Assembly (NCBI RefSeq): GCF_023273895.1
Contig: NZ_CP096883.1
Span: 3,782,001-3,846,000 of the forward strand
Length of the DNA stretch: 64,000 nucleotides
Reading direction: 5' to 3'
DNA from: Sphingobacterium sp. PCS056
GTDB taxonomy: Bacteria > Bacteroidota > Bacteroidia > Sphingobacteriales > Sphingobacteriaceae
Part shown: piece by piece, positions 1-8,962 of the stretch
Layout of the letters: each line of letters opens with the position of its first letter
Numbering within the stretch: position 1 is the stretch's first letter
The notes under the pieces: model-generated
What the model saw: only the letters and a program-made list of their open reading frames with translations
Database searches by the model: none
Told to the model about the DNA's origin: nothing
Translations under genes and position numbers: made by a program

Positions 1-1449
1 TATTATGATATGCTCATAACAGGTAGTTATTGGAGCAACGCAGTAAATACTAAAGATAAAACGGATAGTCTCAAAGTACAACGTTATATAGATTTATACG
101 AAGCAAAATATGCAGACAACCGCGATTACATCAAAAATAAATTGGGCCATTTGCAAAAGTTGCGGAATAAGCAGTATGATGATGCATTATCATCTATAGC
201 TCCAAAGCTGATAGCCGGTACTTATCATCTCAGCAACAGGGTTACATCCGATAATATTTCAGACCATGACTTTAAAGAAATCATACCACTCCTGAATGAT
301 GTGCAACTCTTCGATTATCTGCAACATTCGCTAAGTCAATACATCTTATCTCTTGACAGCGCCTCCTTGCAGAAGGCCCAACTTATTGCCAATCAGCTTA
401 GCGAGAAAGAGCGAGTAGCGGCTAGACCCTTGTACCTTTGGACCACAGCAATGCAGATAAAGGATGTAGATAGCCTTAAACAAATCCAAAATGAAATCCT
501 AAACATGGATAACAGTTACTGGAACCAAGGAAATGCCGGTCGATATGCTCTTTTGATACAGAAGCTACTTGCTGAGCATGCAGGATATGATGCACAGACG
601 ATGCAGAAAATCATCGATAAAATTAGTGTTCTATATGAAGACGAGTCAAATAAGAAACGGTTCTTACAAAAAGCTCATTTGGCATATGCATATTATCTGG
701 CTTATGGAATGACACCAGTAGACCAAGAAGATCGGGCGCTCCTATTATTGGAAAAAGCGGCCTATTATTCTCCAAAAAGTGCAGCTGAAAAGGAACATGG
801 AAGTTTCTATGATCGCGTATTTTTGAAATCAAAAGAGAACTATAATGACGATTATATGGCTTTATTAAGTAAGAAGGGCAAGAAGGATATTGCTCTTCAA
901 AACTATATACAGGAGTTTCTGAATAATCCAGCGAGTAGTTTTAAAAGCTTGTCCACTTTTTATCGTGAAAATTATAATGAAAGCAATTTCAGTGATTTTT
1001 TCAAAAAAGAGATTGTTCCCAAACTTGCAGATGCGCCATCATTTTTGTTAAAAGACATACAGGATAAGGAGTTCTCATCCGCACAATTGAGCGGAAAATG
1101 GACCGTTATCGATTTTTGGGGTACCTGGTGTGGTCCTTGTGTCGCTGAAATGCCCAAATTAAACCAGTATTACCTAGCGCTAAAGCAGGATAAAATGAGT
1201 AAAATCAACTTTATGAGCATAGCTTGTAGTGATACAAAAGAAAAAGTACAACGATTTTTATCAAACAATAATTACGATATACCGGTATTGATGTCCGACT
1301 CTAAAGTAGAACAAAATTATAAAGTGCGTGGATACCCAAGTAAATATATCATAACACCTGAAGGAAAATTAATTCCTACGGAATTTGGATTCAACTGGGA
1401 GACTTTGGTCTCTGAATTAAGCAAGTTATATACGGTTCCGGTGTCCTAG
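1..1449 (+). CDS. TlpA-family thioredoxin-like protein, 5'-truncated by the window
   Basis: The C-terminal ~110 residues form a TlpA/AhpC-type thioredoxin fold. The redox motif WCGPC has its cysteines near residues 374 and 377 counted from the Met at base 10, and a RGYPSKY segment supplies the cis-Pro. The preceding ~350 residues are helical and unassigned, as is common in Bacteroidota TlpA-like proteins exposed to the periplasm. The first nine bases of the window are open in the same frame and no signal peptide is present, so the true start lies outside the window. Likely role: thiol-disulfide exchange in the envelope. The fold is certain; the substrate is unknown. Confidence 0.85.
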   Translation, partial: YYDMLITGSYWSNAVNTKDKTDSLKVQRYIDLYEAKYADNRDYIKNKLGHLQKLRNKQYDDALSSIAPKLIAGTYHLSNRVTSDNISDHDFKEIIPLLNDVQLFDYLQHSLSQYILSLDSASLQKAQLIANQLSEKERVAARPLYLWTTAMQIKDVDSLKQIQNEILNMDNSYWNQGNAGRYALLIQKLLAEHAGYDAQTMQKIIDKISVLYEDESNKKRFLQKAHLAYAYYLAYGMTPVDQEDRALLLLEKAAYYSPKSAAEKEHGSFYDRVFLKSKENYNDDYMALLSKKGKKDIALQNYIQEFLNNPASSFKSLSTFYRENYNESNFSDFFKKEIVPKLADAPSFLLKDIQDKEFSSAQLSGKWTVIDFWGTWCGPCVAEMPKLNQYYLALKQDKMSKINFMSIACSDTKEKVQRFLSNNNYDIPVLMSDSKVEQNYKVRGYPSKYIITPEGKLIPTEFGFNWETLVSELSKLYTVPVS

Positions 1450-1747
1450 ACAAAAAATATTGAAACTTGTGATCCATTCTTGCTGTTATGCTATCTATAA
1501 GAGTTGAGGCAACAAACAAAAATATAGCATAATTCTGGGCTTGACAGCTGCCATTGGACACGTTGCCTACAGTGACCTTGTTGGCATAGTACAGCATGTG
1601 TTGCTGTAGGCTGATCTGTGTTTTGTTATGTACTATATGGATCCTTTAGGGTTAAAAAAAGAGTGCCTATTTTTCCCATTATATTCAACATTCTTTCGAC
1701 AAAATCAATTTATTTATCAATTTATTGTATCTTTCTAAAAAAAAGAA
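1450..1747. other. Intergenic region with a GC-richer patch
   Basis: No convincing gene. Bases about 1535-1625 are noticeably richer in G and C than both flanks. They are open on the minus strand, where they read like a protein fragment, but nothing recognisable emerges. A TAnnTTTC box at 1728-1735 lies 12 nt before the next start and could be its promoter. Confidence 0.3.
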
Positions 1748-2884
1748 ATGAAGAAAACCAACCTCCTAATTTTAACCTTATTTATTGCAAATTTCAATTA
1801 TGCTCAAACCACATTAATGGATAGTATAATTCAAAAAAACTACTCTACATTTAAAAAAAACAAGAGCAACACTTTCGAAGGCAAGGGATGGGATACCCTT
1901 CAAGATGAAATCATCAAAAACAATTCTGTATTATTGGGCGAGTCACATTTTACCAATGAAGTTCCTTACTTTACAAATGCGATTATCAATAATATCAAGT
2001 TCGACAACTATATTTTGGAAATTGATCCCTATACCACCAACACCATAACAAAAAAAATTAAATCCTTATCTCCTGCAGAATTGGATAAATTCCGTGATGA
2101 ATCAGGTTCAGCTTTATCTTTTTTAAAAGGAGAAACTGAGTTCGATTTATTCAAAAACATCGTTGATCAGAACATCAACATCTATGGAGCTGAGCAAATT
2201 AGTCTATTTTCAGACCAATTACTCTTTTCGGAATTGATTAAACAATCCAAAAATACCAAGGCAAAAGAAATTTATAAGCAGATGATCGCTAATTCTGCTG
2301 CTTATGATACAAAAAACAACAGCACATTCTATTTGTTCTCTGACGATTTTGTAGCAAAAATGAGCGCATTGAGCACGCTCAATTTATCAGCTAACGAGAA
2401 AGAGCAGCTTGCAGCACTCCAATTAAGCAAAGAACTGTATTTAAATCGAATTCATGGGTTAAGAATTCAATACATAAAACACTTGGTGATTGAAAAACTC
2501 CCTGAATGGAAAAACAAAAAGAATCTTTTCAAATATGGTGCTAATCACATGCCTAAAGGAGAAAGTTTAATGGAAATTTTCGATCTTGGAAACCTGGTGG
2601 CCAATATTGAAGATGCAAACTACAGGAAGTCATTACACATTATGATCACCGGAAAGGAAGAGGGTGAAACATTGGCTGATCTAGAACAATATAAAGCTTT
2701 CCTAACCGTGGTAAAAGATGACAATTGGTATGCTTTTGATTTAAGGCCTTTGAAACAAGCAATTTCTAAAAAGAAGCTTAAAGTGGAGGATTTGACACTG
2801 GAAAGAATTATAAAAGGTTACGACTATTTGGTTTATATTCCAACTTTAACTAAAGCTCAAAATAGAGGCAAAAAAGATCATTAA
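1748..2884 (+). CDS. Secreted EreA/ChaN-like (Tiki superfamily) hypothetical protein
   Basis: 378 residues with a signal peptide ending in NFNYAQ at about residue 20. Near residue 65 the segment LLGESHFTNEVPYFTNAI resembles the first conserved motif (G-E-x-H) of the erythromycin-esterase/ChaN-like superfamily, and a second His-containing segment GANHMPKGES lies near residue 265. Family members use the Glu and His for hydrolysis or metal/haem binding. Which activity applies here cannot be told, and antibiotic hydrolysis should not be assumed from this similarity. It is probably monocistronic: its neighbours are the truncated thioredoxin gene upstream and a regulator remnant downstream. Confidence 0.6.
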   Translation: MKKTNLLILTLFIANFNYAQTTLMDSIIQKNYSTFKKNKSNTFEGKGWDTLQDEIIKNNSVLLGESHFTNEVPYFTNAIINNIKFDNYILEIDPYTTNTITKKIKSLSPAELDKFRDESGSALSFLKGETEFDLFKNIVDQNINIYGAEQISLFSDQLLFSELIKQSKNTKAKEIYKQMIANSAAYDTKNNSTFYLFSDDFVAKMSALSTLNLSANEKEQLAALQLSKELYLNRIHGLRIQYIKHLVIEKLPEWKNKKNLFKYGANHMPKGESLMEIFDLGNLVANIEDANYRKSLHIMITGKEEGETLADLEQYKAFLTVVKDDNWYAFDLRPLKQAISKKKLKVEDLTLERIIKGYDYLVYIPTLTKAQNRGKKDH

Positions 2885-3091
2885 GATACGCATTAGAGCC
2901 GGCTTCCTATACTCCTGACATCCATACCTGGACATGTATTGAAACGTTGATTCAAACAAATGCCCTTTTGATATATAGCTCATTCAAACTGAATAGGTGA
3001 AAAGAATTTTTCGCCTATTCAATTCAGATAGAGTGATGAAAGATGACGTTAATCTCGATTCTTTTAGTATTCGTCACCGCAGTTAGCACCG

Positions 3092-3268
3092 GAAAATGGT
3101 CAGACTGAACGAGAAGTTTGCGTTTATAGTGATAAACTCAATATCACACCCAAATATCTCAATAATATTTGCAAAGTTAATACCCGAATTGCGGCTTCGG
3201 AATGGATACAACGATATGTGAAAAAACAATTAGTTACTACTCCAAAAGAATATAGGAAACGGATATGA
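3092..3268 (+). pseudogene. Decayed AraC-family HTH fragment
   Basis: In one frame ending at TGA 3266-3268 the DNA reads EREVCVYSDKLNITPKYLNN, then ICKVNTRIAASEWIQRYV, then TPKEYRKRI. The first two parts match the first helix-turn-helix of AraC/XylS regulators (Y-A-x-x-L-x-I-T-P-K-Y-L ... TASEWI). The last part matches the extreme C-terminus (T-P-x-x-Y-R-x-R). The whole second HTH is missing between RYV and TPKEY, so this looks like an internal deletion. A stop at 3065 closes the frame upstream and there is no start codon. The match to the family is by eye. Confidence 0.65.
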
Positions 3269-3339
3269 ATGGCTGCACACTATATTCTTTTGAATGTTGT
3301 AGTCCTGTGTATAATCCTAACTATTTTAAATTATTTTTA

Positions 3340-3894
3340 CTACACAGAGTCATTTAATTTTGAATAAATAACGGTATCGAGAAATTTTCCATTATAAAAC
3401 TCACTTTCCTTTAAATGTCCTTCCTTATTGAAATTACATTTCTCTAATACCTTGGCGGAAGCAAAATTTTGTGGGTCTATGATTGCTTCAATGGAGTGCA
3501 GTTTCATCTCCGTAAAACCATAGTTAACTACTTTTGCTATTGCTTCTGTGATATAACCTCGTCCTTGAAATTCGGGAAGTAACATATAACCTATCTCTGC
3601 TCGGTAATGCTCAGGTTTAATATAATAATAACCTATTGTACCAATCATTTTGGGATTACCTTTTATGGTAATAACCCAATTAATCAGCTCACTACTGTTA
3701 ATTTTTTCATCAGTTAGTTTAATAAATTCTGATATTTCGTCTAGAGTTGTAGCTACAGGACGAGGAATATATTTCATTATTTCTGTATCAGATCGGAGTG
3801 CATATAGTTCATTGACATCTTTTAAATCGGCACGTCTCAGTTTAAGTCTTTCTGTTTCCAAATTAGGAAAAGTTGAGAAATCTATATTTATCAT
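3340..3894 (-). CDS. GNAT N-acetyltransferase (RimJ/RimL type)
   Basis: 184 residues covering one acetyltransferase domain. The N-terminal ETERLKLRRADLKDVNELY is the usual RimJ/RimL opening. The acetyl-CoA loop is seen as LLPEFQGRGYITEAI (Q-G-x-G-Y) near residue 110, followed by FASAKVLEKCNF, the typical N-x-x-S-x-x-V-L-E-K-x-G-F motif in slightly altered form. It should transfer an acetyl group from acetyl-CoA to an amine, either protein N-termini or small molecules; the substrate is not predictable. It stands alone, and its start is divergent from the small membrane protein gene at 4069. Confidence 0.85.
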   Translation of the reverse strand: MINIDFSTFPNLETERLKLRRADLKDVNELYALRSDTEIMKYIPRPVATTLDEISEFIKLTDEKINSSELINWVITIKGNPKMIGTIGYYYIKPEHYRAEIGYMLLPEFQGRGYITEAIAKVVNYGFTEMKLHSIEAIIDPQNFASAKVLEKCNFNKEGHLKESEFYNGKFLDTVIYSKLNDSV

Positions 3895-3960
3895 TTTGGT
3901 CTTATATTTCTATAAAATTATTATTTTTTTTAATCCAGAGCTACAGAAATAATCTGACTA

Positions 3961-3990
3961 ACCGTAATATAGTACTGGTTTACCGACTTT
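3961..3990 (+). promoter_or_regulatory. Putative LytTR-type direct repeat operator, copy 1
   Basis: Two half-sites, ACCGTA at 3961 and ACCGAC at 3982, are spaced exactly 21 nt start to start (two helical turns). The same pair with the same spacing occurs upstream of the paralogous gene at 27881. ACCG-type direct repeats two turns apart resemble the sites of LytTR regulators such as YehT. A LytTR regulator gene lies at 4430-5188. Binding by that regulator is inference. Confidence 0.45.
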
Positions 3991-4037
3991 CTATCCTCAT
4001 CCGCCTATTAGCAATTAGTTCCAAAACTAAATCGAGT

Positions 4038-4045
4038 TATTTTTG
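4038..4045 (+). promoter_or_regulatory. Bacteroidota -7 box (TAnnTTTG), copy 1
   Basis: TATTTTTG fits the TAnnTTTG -7 element of Bacteroidota primary-sigma promoters. It lies 23 nt before the start of the gene at 4069 and 56 nt after the second ACCG half-site. An equivalent box sits at the same distance from the repeat in the second copy at 27842. No good TTTG at -33 is evident, which fits an activator-dependent promoter. Confidence 0.45.
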
Positions 4046-4068
4046 AATCATAAATAAACATATTTATC

Positions 4069-4347
4069 ATGAAAACTAAAACAATCTTCGACATCAATAG
4101 CAAAACAATCTCCAATGGTTTTAAAAAAGCATTTGATTGTTTGCAATCTTCTAAACTTAAAGTTTCCGCTAGTGATGGGAAAGTATACTTGCAGATCTCA
4201 CTTCTATGGGCTATCGTTATTGGTATCATATTTCCTTTAGCCCTAATTGTATTGGTTGTACTAACAGTATTTTCAAATCTAACTATTGCTATTGAACAAG
4301 ATATCAAACAAAGTAATAATAACCATAAAATTATTGAGTTGAAATAA
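4069..4347 (+). CDS. Small DUF4342-like membrane protein, paralogue 1
   Basis: 92 residues. A polar N-terminal half (residues 1-45) is followed by one long hydrophobic stretch (about 46-72, SLLWAIVIGIIFPLALIVLV) and a short acidic/polar tail ending in IIELK. The pattern G-K-V-Y-L-x-I, then a hydrophobic helix, then an I-x-I-E end resembles DUF4342 proteins of unknown function. A close paralogue lies at 27881-28159; the first 18 residues and the first 42 coding bases are identical. The gene runs convergently to the LytTR regulator at 4430. Role unknown; it may be the output of that two-component system. Confidence 0.75.
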   Translation: MKTKTIFDINSKTISNGFKKAFDCLQSSKLKVSASDGKVYLQISLLWAIVIGIIFPLALIVLVVLTVFSNLTIAIEQDIKQSNNNHKIIELK

Positions 4348-4429
4348 TTAGGATTCAAAAACATTTGTGGGGTGTTGTTGATTTCATTCAATTTCTTTCT
4401 GATATTCACGGTAGTTAAATCCGCATCAC

Positions 4430-5188
4430 TTAATCTTCTATCCAACTTCGGAAAGCTGCTGTCATCGTTTGGCTGGTTTTAAGATATTCTTGATGTCCTT
4501 GTAGTTTTACCGCTAATGAATTCTTGTTGTAGCGTTCTATTTTTTCTACATATTTTTTGCAAATAAGTTCGCTTCGGTTAATCCTAAAAAAATCTGAAGG
4601 TTCCAGCTGCTCTTCTATTTCTTTTAAAGTCGACTCACTCAATACATGTTTTTTACCTAAGATATCATAAGCAAATAAAACGCCATCGGAGGCTTCAAAA
4701 AAGGTGATTTTTTCAGTGTCTAAAAAATAAATTCCCTGATGAAGACGTATGGTAAATCTTTTTTTATATGCCTTTGTTGAAAAGTTTTGCTCCATTAACT
4801 TTGCAATTCTTTCTATCATCACATCTTCTGTATTTCGTAACAACAAGAATTTATCCCAAGCTTTTTGAAAGCGTTCTTTCGAAAATGGTTTTAATAAATA
4901 GGCGATACCGTTAGTGTCAAATGCATCCATCCAGAACTGATCATAAGCTGTAGTAAAAATAATTGGACAATTGAGATGAATCTCCCGGTAGATGTCAAAT
5001 GCATTACCATCCAACAGTTCTATATCCGAAAATATCAAATCCACAGTATTATTTTTTAAGAAGGAAATCGCTGTATCTACTGTATCAATTTCTGCTAGTA
5101 CTTGGTTGGGTGTACTCAGTTCTTCGAGCAATCTTTTTATCTTTTTTCTTGCAGGAATTTCATCTTCAATAATAAGTACTTTTATCAT
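4430..5188 (-). CDS. LytTR-family response regulator
   Basis: 252 residues. The N-terminal receiver domain (about 1-120) has the acidic pair E8/D9, the phospho-acceptor Asp55 in LIFSDIE and the conserved Lys in LLKPFS. The C-terminal LytTR DNA-binding domain (about 145-250) contains FFEASDGVLF, FFRINRSELIC and YLKTSQTM. It follows the sensor kinase gene with one base between stop and start, so the two are cotranscribed and probably translationally coupled. It should bind paired direct repeats; candidate sites lie upstream of 4069 and 27881. No other output domain is present. Confidence 0.9.
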   Translation of the reverse strand: MIKVLIIEDEIPARKKIKRLLEELSTPNQVLAEIDTVDTAISFLKNNTVDLIFSDIELLDGNAFDIYREIHLNCPIIFTTAYDQFWMDAFDTNGIAYLLKPFSKERFQKAWDKFLLLRNTEDVMIERIAKLMEQNFSTKAYKKRFTIRLHQGIYFLDTEKITFFEASDGVLFAYDILGKKHVLSESTLKEIEEQLEPSDFFRINRSELICKKYVEKIERYNKNSLAVKLQGHQEYLKTSQTMTAAFRSWIED

Positions 5189-5189
5189 C

Positions 5190-6215
5190 TTATAGTGTAT
5201 ATATCACGGGTATAAAAATAGAAAAATCGCTTTCGCTTTTTTGGATCTCAATCGGTTTATTGGTCAATAATTTATATTGTTCTTTCAGGTTATTCAAAGC
5301 TCTTCCCGATCTTGATTTCATACTTTGTTTCGGAATTAACGTATTGGATACAGTGCATATAGTGGTAATCTCTATGGTGATGATTACGGGATTTTCCTCT
5401 GTTCCTATATTATGTTGGACAGCATTTTCAATGAGTAATTGCAGCGTGAGTGGTAAGATGTAGCCAACGCTAGATATTGTCTTTATGTTTAGTTGATAGG
5501 CATTTCCATACTTATACTGTATTAATTTGAAATATTGCTCTGCAAAGATTAATTCTTCATGAATGGTGACAATTTTTCTATCTGAGGCATGTAAAACATA
5601 GCGATAAATTTCAGCAAACTCATTCAAAAATGATGATGCTTTTTGTTGGTCCTCTTCGATAAACTGATCAAGTATATTTAAATTATTAAACAGAAAATGT
5701 GGATTAAGCTGCGCCTTAAGTTGGCTTATTCTACTTTCTAGCAGTGCCTGATGATAAATGGATAATTCCTGTTGATGATTTTTATTTTTACTATAATAAT
5801 AATATGCTAGAAAAAAACTACCAAAAATTATTCCGTCCATAAAATCTGAAAATGTAGAAATAGCTAATGTCTTGCTATTGAAATTTCGCTGTACAGTATC
5901 AAACAATAAGGCAATCACATAACCTAGTGCTTTTATCAATAAAACATAACTCAGTAAAGATGCACTAAAGATTTTAATGACTTCACTTAAGCTAAAGACA
6001 GATGATTTCTGCCAGTTTCTGATATAAAACTTGATGATTGAAAATAGTAAACTGGCAGCAACACATGTCATGATCGCAGCTTCGGGTGTAAAAATATAAA
6101 CATTGATTTCACCTCTTATCCGGATCCTGGTTTGAATGGACTGTGCATAAGCAAATAATAAAACGAATGTTAGAAAATATTTATTTTTCTCTATTTTTCT
6201 TAGAAAATCTCTCAT
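5190..6215 (-). CDS. LytS/YehU-type sensor histidine kinase
   Basis: 341 residues. The N-terminal ~165 residues hold about four hydrophobic segments, so this is a membrane sensor without a recognisable extracellular domain. The phospho-acceptor box QLNPHFLFNNLNIL (His_kinase family) lies near residues 168-181. An N-box (LLIENAVQHN) and a short G-rich C-terminus (SGRALNNLKEQY) complete the ATPase. It is the first gene of a two-gene unit with the LytTR regulator. The stimulus is unknown, and the absence of a large sensory domain suggests that a membrane-embedded ligand or partner is sensed. Confidence 0.9.
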   Translation of the reverse strand: MRDFLRKIEKNKYFLTFVLLFAYAQSIQTRIRIRGEINVYIFTPEAAIMTCVAASLLFSIIKFYIRNWQKSSVFSLSEVIKIFSASLLSYVLLIKALGYVIALLFDTVQRNFNSKTLAISTFSDFMDGIIFGSFFLAYYYYSKNKNHQQELSIYHQALLESRISQLKAQLNPHFLFNNLNILDQFIEEDQQKASSFLNEFAEIYRYVLHASDRKIVTIHEELIFAEQYFKLIQYKYGNAYQLNIKTISSVGYILPLTLQLLIENAVQHNIGTEENPVIITIEITTICTVSNTLIPKQSMKSRSGRALNNLKEQYKLLTNKPIEIQKSESDFSIFIPVIYTL

Positions 6216-6287
6216 GATATATTTGATGTATCAATTTACAAAAATAGTCCTTTAAACCTATAGGACTATTTGCAAAAGGATATGATA

Positions 6288-7034
6288 CTATTCTTTTCTT
6301 TTCGGAAACGAATCGATCGTATTTCCTTTCTCATCTAAAAAGTCTAGCTTTGCTACATTATTTTTATCAACATAAAACATTGCTCTAGGCATACCTTTAT
6401 CATCAAAGAGAAATAGTCCATTATTTTGTTCTCTAGATTTCCCAAGCATTAAGCGGGGGGCACCACCAATTAATCCTTCCCTTTCATATAATTTATATTT
6501 TTCTTGCATCAGTTTAGGATCCTTTTTACGGAGAGCTTCCAATTCTTTCATGATCTCCATCGTTTTGGCTTGCGATTCTTTTGCTGGTCGATCATTAAAT
6601 GACAAAGAACTACTCACAAACCTTTTATCTCCCTTCTGGTAGTCTTGCGTTAATAATTGCATCACTTGGTCACCATCAAATTGATCATAAGTGAGCGATA
6701 AACCTGAACTATGCCCATTTTCTGATTTTTTGCCATCGTATATAAAACCTCCACACTCTATTCCATCCTCGTTAAAAAACAACATTCCGGAACGTTTTTT
6801 TCGATCTGCATTAGTCGATTTTCCGTTTATTTTTTCTTGACCATTCGGGAATTTATCCACACTTGTGATGATCATTTTGATGGTACCATCTTTCTCTACA
6901 ATGTTAATACGCTCGACGTCTATTTCATTAAATTTATGATTTCCATACTTTTTAAATGCCAAAGTGGTCAATAAAGTCATACCGATTCCGCACGTTATTG
7001 CGAATGTTCTTAAAAAGGCTAGTTCTCTGTTCAT
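6288..7034 (-). CDS. Conserved membrane-anchored protein of unknown function
   Basis: 248 residues when started at MNRELAFLRTFAITCG. That Met precedes a single hydrophobic anchor (about residues 6-27), whereas the upstream Met adds 18 residues without a role. The rest is soluble: EIDVERINIVEKDG, then MLFFNEDGIECGGFIYDG, and near the C-terminus MLGKSREQNNGLFLFDD. These repeated D/E-G turns resemble a beta-rich fold built of similar units (VEKDG, FNEDG, FDDKG, LDEKG). I recognise it as a conserved hypothetical type but not as a named family. It is probably exported and anchored. It sits between two operons with no clear partner. Confidence 0.7.
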   Translation of the reverse strand: MNRELAFLRTFAITCGIGMTLLTTLAFKKYGNHKFNEIDVERINIVEKDGTIKMIITSVDKFPNGQEKINGKSTNADRKKRSGMLFFNEDGIECGGFIYDGKKSENGHSSGLSLTYDQFDGDQVMQLLTQDYQKGDKRFVSSSLSFNDRPAKESQAKTMEIMKELEALRKKDPKLMQEKYKLYEREGLIGGAPRLMLGKSREQNNGLFLFDDKGMPRAMFYVDKNNVAKLDFLDEKGNTIDSFPKRKE

Positions 7035-7088
7035 CTGTTTTATTTTTTGGTATAGCAAAACTAGGGCAAGATCATGTGACAACCGCAT

Positions 7089-7430
7089 ATAGAATAATAG
7101 AAGCAGGAATAAAGTAAATGAGTACAGGAAAATTTAAGTTGAATGCCCATATTCCGTCCTTTATTTAAATAAAATGAGATGATCTCTTCCGCCTTTTTTA
7201 ATTTTAATGAGTGGTATTATTCTGAACTGGATTGGTATGAATTTCTATAAGAGGAATTTCGTAAAATGCCTAAGAAGATAAAGGGGAATAAGAGAAGGAA
7301 TTAGGGATCATAAAAGGAAAGTTGATAACAAAGATGACGGTGAAGTAAAGCAAATAAACTCACTAACAGTGTCAGAATTACTTCCACTGCTAGTGAATCA
7401 TTTACTCAGAGCAAGCAAAGACTTATGTTA
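7089..7430. other. Intergenic region with an imperfect inverted repeat
   Basis: No gene is supported. An inverted repeat (7360-7371 with 7385-7396, 11 of 12 pairs, 13-nt loop) lies 35 nt beyond the stop of the ATPase gene on the minus strand and may be its terminator, although no strong T-run follows. Confidence 0.35.
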
Positions 7431-8897
7431 TTATAAATTGTTTCTCAGATATTCTTGAAATTTATCTTGAAACTGCAGACCACTGCCTACTCTATATTTA
7501 CTTAATTTGTTATGCAATGTGAGTCCCCAAAGAATGAATTCGGTTAGAAAATAGGAATCTTCGGGTTTCGTTTGCGGCTGGTATTGCTGTATTAAAGTAC
7601 GGATAGGTGCTACTTGGTCCAATACGCACTCATAATCTACATCATGGAGTTCATCGGACAGTTCGATACCCTCCGATTCTGAGAACCAGCGAACAATGTC
7701 ATCATACGGATAGCGTTGGTTTTCCTTTTCAAACTTCTCAATTTTTGGAAATAAGCTAAGAAATAGACTTTTAACTGCACTTTCAATCAACTGCAGCGCG
7801 ACAGTAGCAGCTCCCTCTTGCTCTCCTTCATAGACGAGCTCAACTTTACCGGTTATAGCAGGGACAATACCCATAAAATCACTCAATCGTACAGCAGTAG
7901 CTCCTGCTCCGTTTTTAAGCATACGCAACTCGGCAGTGCTTAATAAGTTCTGAAATGCGGTAATGCTCATACGTGCGCTGACACCACTTTTCTCGTCAAC
8001 ATATTCGCTATTTCGTGCTTCAAAACTAATCTGCTCAATCAATTCTCGAGCAAGTTCAGGAACGTATATTTGCTCCTTTTGTGCAGCTTCCAAGTTAGCT
8101 TCTTGGGCGGTAATGGTCTTCGCTATCTCCACTGTTTCGGGATAATGCGTCAATATCTGTGATCCTATTCGATCTTTTAGAGGCGTCACGATACTTCCCC
8201 TATTGGTGTAATCCTCCGGATTTGCGGTGAAGACAAACTGTACATCTAGCGGAAGGCGCAATTTAAATCCGCGGATCTGAATATCTCCTTCTTGCAATAT
8301 ATTGAAAAGTGCTACCTGGATCCTCGCCTGTAGATCGGGCAGTTCATTAATAACAAATATCGAGCGGTTGGCTCGTGGGATCATGCCAAAATGAATCACA
8401 CGATCGTCTGCATAACTCAATCTCAGATTTGCTGCTTTGATCGGATCTACATCGCCAATCAAATCCGCTACAGTGACATCGGGTGTGGCCAGTTTCTCGG
8501 CAAAACGTTCACTTCTATGAAGCCAATCAATTGGTGTGTCATCGCCCTTTTCCTTCAATAGTTCCACTGCATAGCGTGATATTGGGCTAAAGGGATCATC
8601 ATTGATCTCTGAACCTTGTACCATAGGTACATATTCATCCAACAGGTCAACCATAAGCCTCGCTAGTCGTGTCTTTGCTTGACCGCGGAGACCAAGTAAA
8701 TTAATATTATGTTTGGATAATATCGCTCTTTCAAGTTCTGGAATAACCGTGTCCTCGTATCCATATACTCCATTAAATACAGATTCGCCTTTGCTTATCT
8801 TTGTAATCAGATTTTGTCGCAGTTCTTCTTTTATTGTCTTTGGCCTGTAACCTGAAGCTTTCAGTGCGCCAAATGTCGTATTCTTCGTGTAATCCAT
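7431..8897 (-). CDS. MoxR/Mg-chelatase-type AAA+ ATPase
   Basis: 488 residues when started at MDYTKNTTFG; an upstream in-frame Met would add 11 residues. Walker A is seen as GLRGQAKTRLAR near residue 68. The Walker B region is RSIFVINELPDL, with Asn-Glu in place of the usual Asp-Glu. Sensor 1 is FTANPEDY, followed by TPLKDRIGSQI. Proteins of this type resemble magnesium chelatase subunit I and work as chaperone-like remodelling ATPases with a VWA partner, which is the next gene upstream in the same orientation (8963-10084). No chlorophyll or cobalamin genes are near, so metal chelation is unlikely. Target unknown. Confidence 0.85.
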   Translation of the reverse strand: MDYTKNTTFGALKASGYRPKTIKEELRQNLITKISKGESVFNGVYGYEDTVIPELERAILSKHNINLLGLRGQAKTRLARLMVDLLDEYVPMVQGSEINDDPFSPISRYAVELLKEKGDDTPIDWLHRSERFAEKLATPDVTVADLIGDVDPIKAANLRLSYADDRVIHFGMIPRANRSIFVINELPDLQARIQVALFNILQEGDIQIRGFKLRLPLDVQFVFTANPEDYTNRGSIVTPLKDRIGSQILTHYPETVEIAKTITAQEANLEAAQKEQIYVPELARELIEQISFEARNSEYVDEKSGVSARMSITAFQNLLSTAELRMLKNGAGATAVRLSDFMGIVPAITGKVELVYEGEQEGAATVALQLIESAVKSLFLSLFPKIEKFEKENQRYPYDDIVRWFSESEGIELSDELHDVDYECVLDQVAPIRTLIQQYQPQTKPEDSYFLTEFILWGLTLHNKLSKYRVGSGLQFQDKFQEYLRNNL

Positions 8898-8962
8898 ATG
8901 TTCTTTTAATAAAGCGCAAATGTTGCGCAAAATGTATATCCTATTTTCGTTCAGGTAATTGC

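Noticed and set aside
1748..2884. Erythromycin esterase (antibiotic resistance) call
   Set aside because: Only the general superfamily motifs are visible and the protein is secreted, so a resistance role is not supported.
4008..4445. Minus-strand frame opposite the DUF4342-like gene
   Set aside because: It is antisense to a gene with a conserved paralogue and its translation has no recognisable feature.
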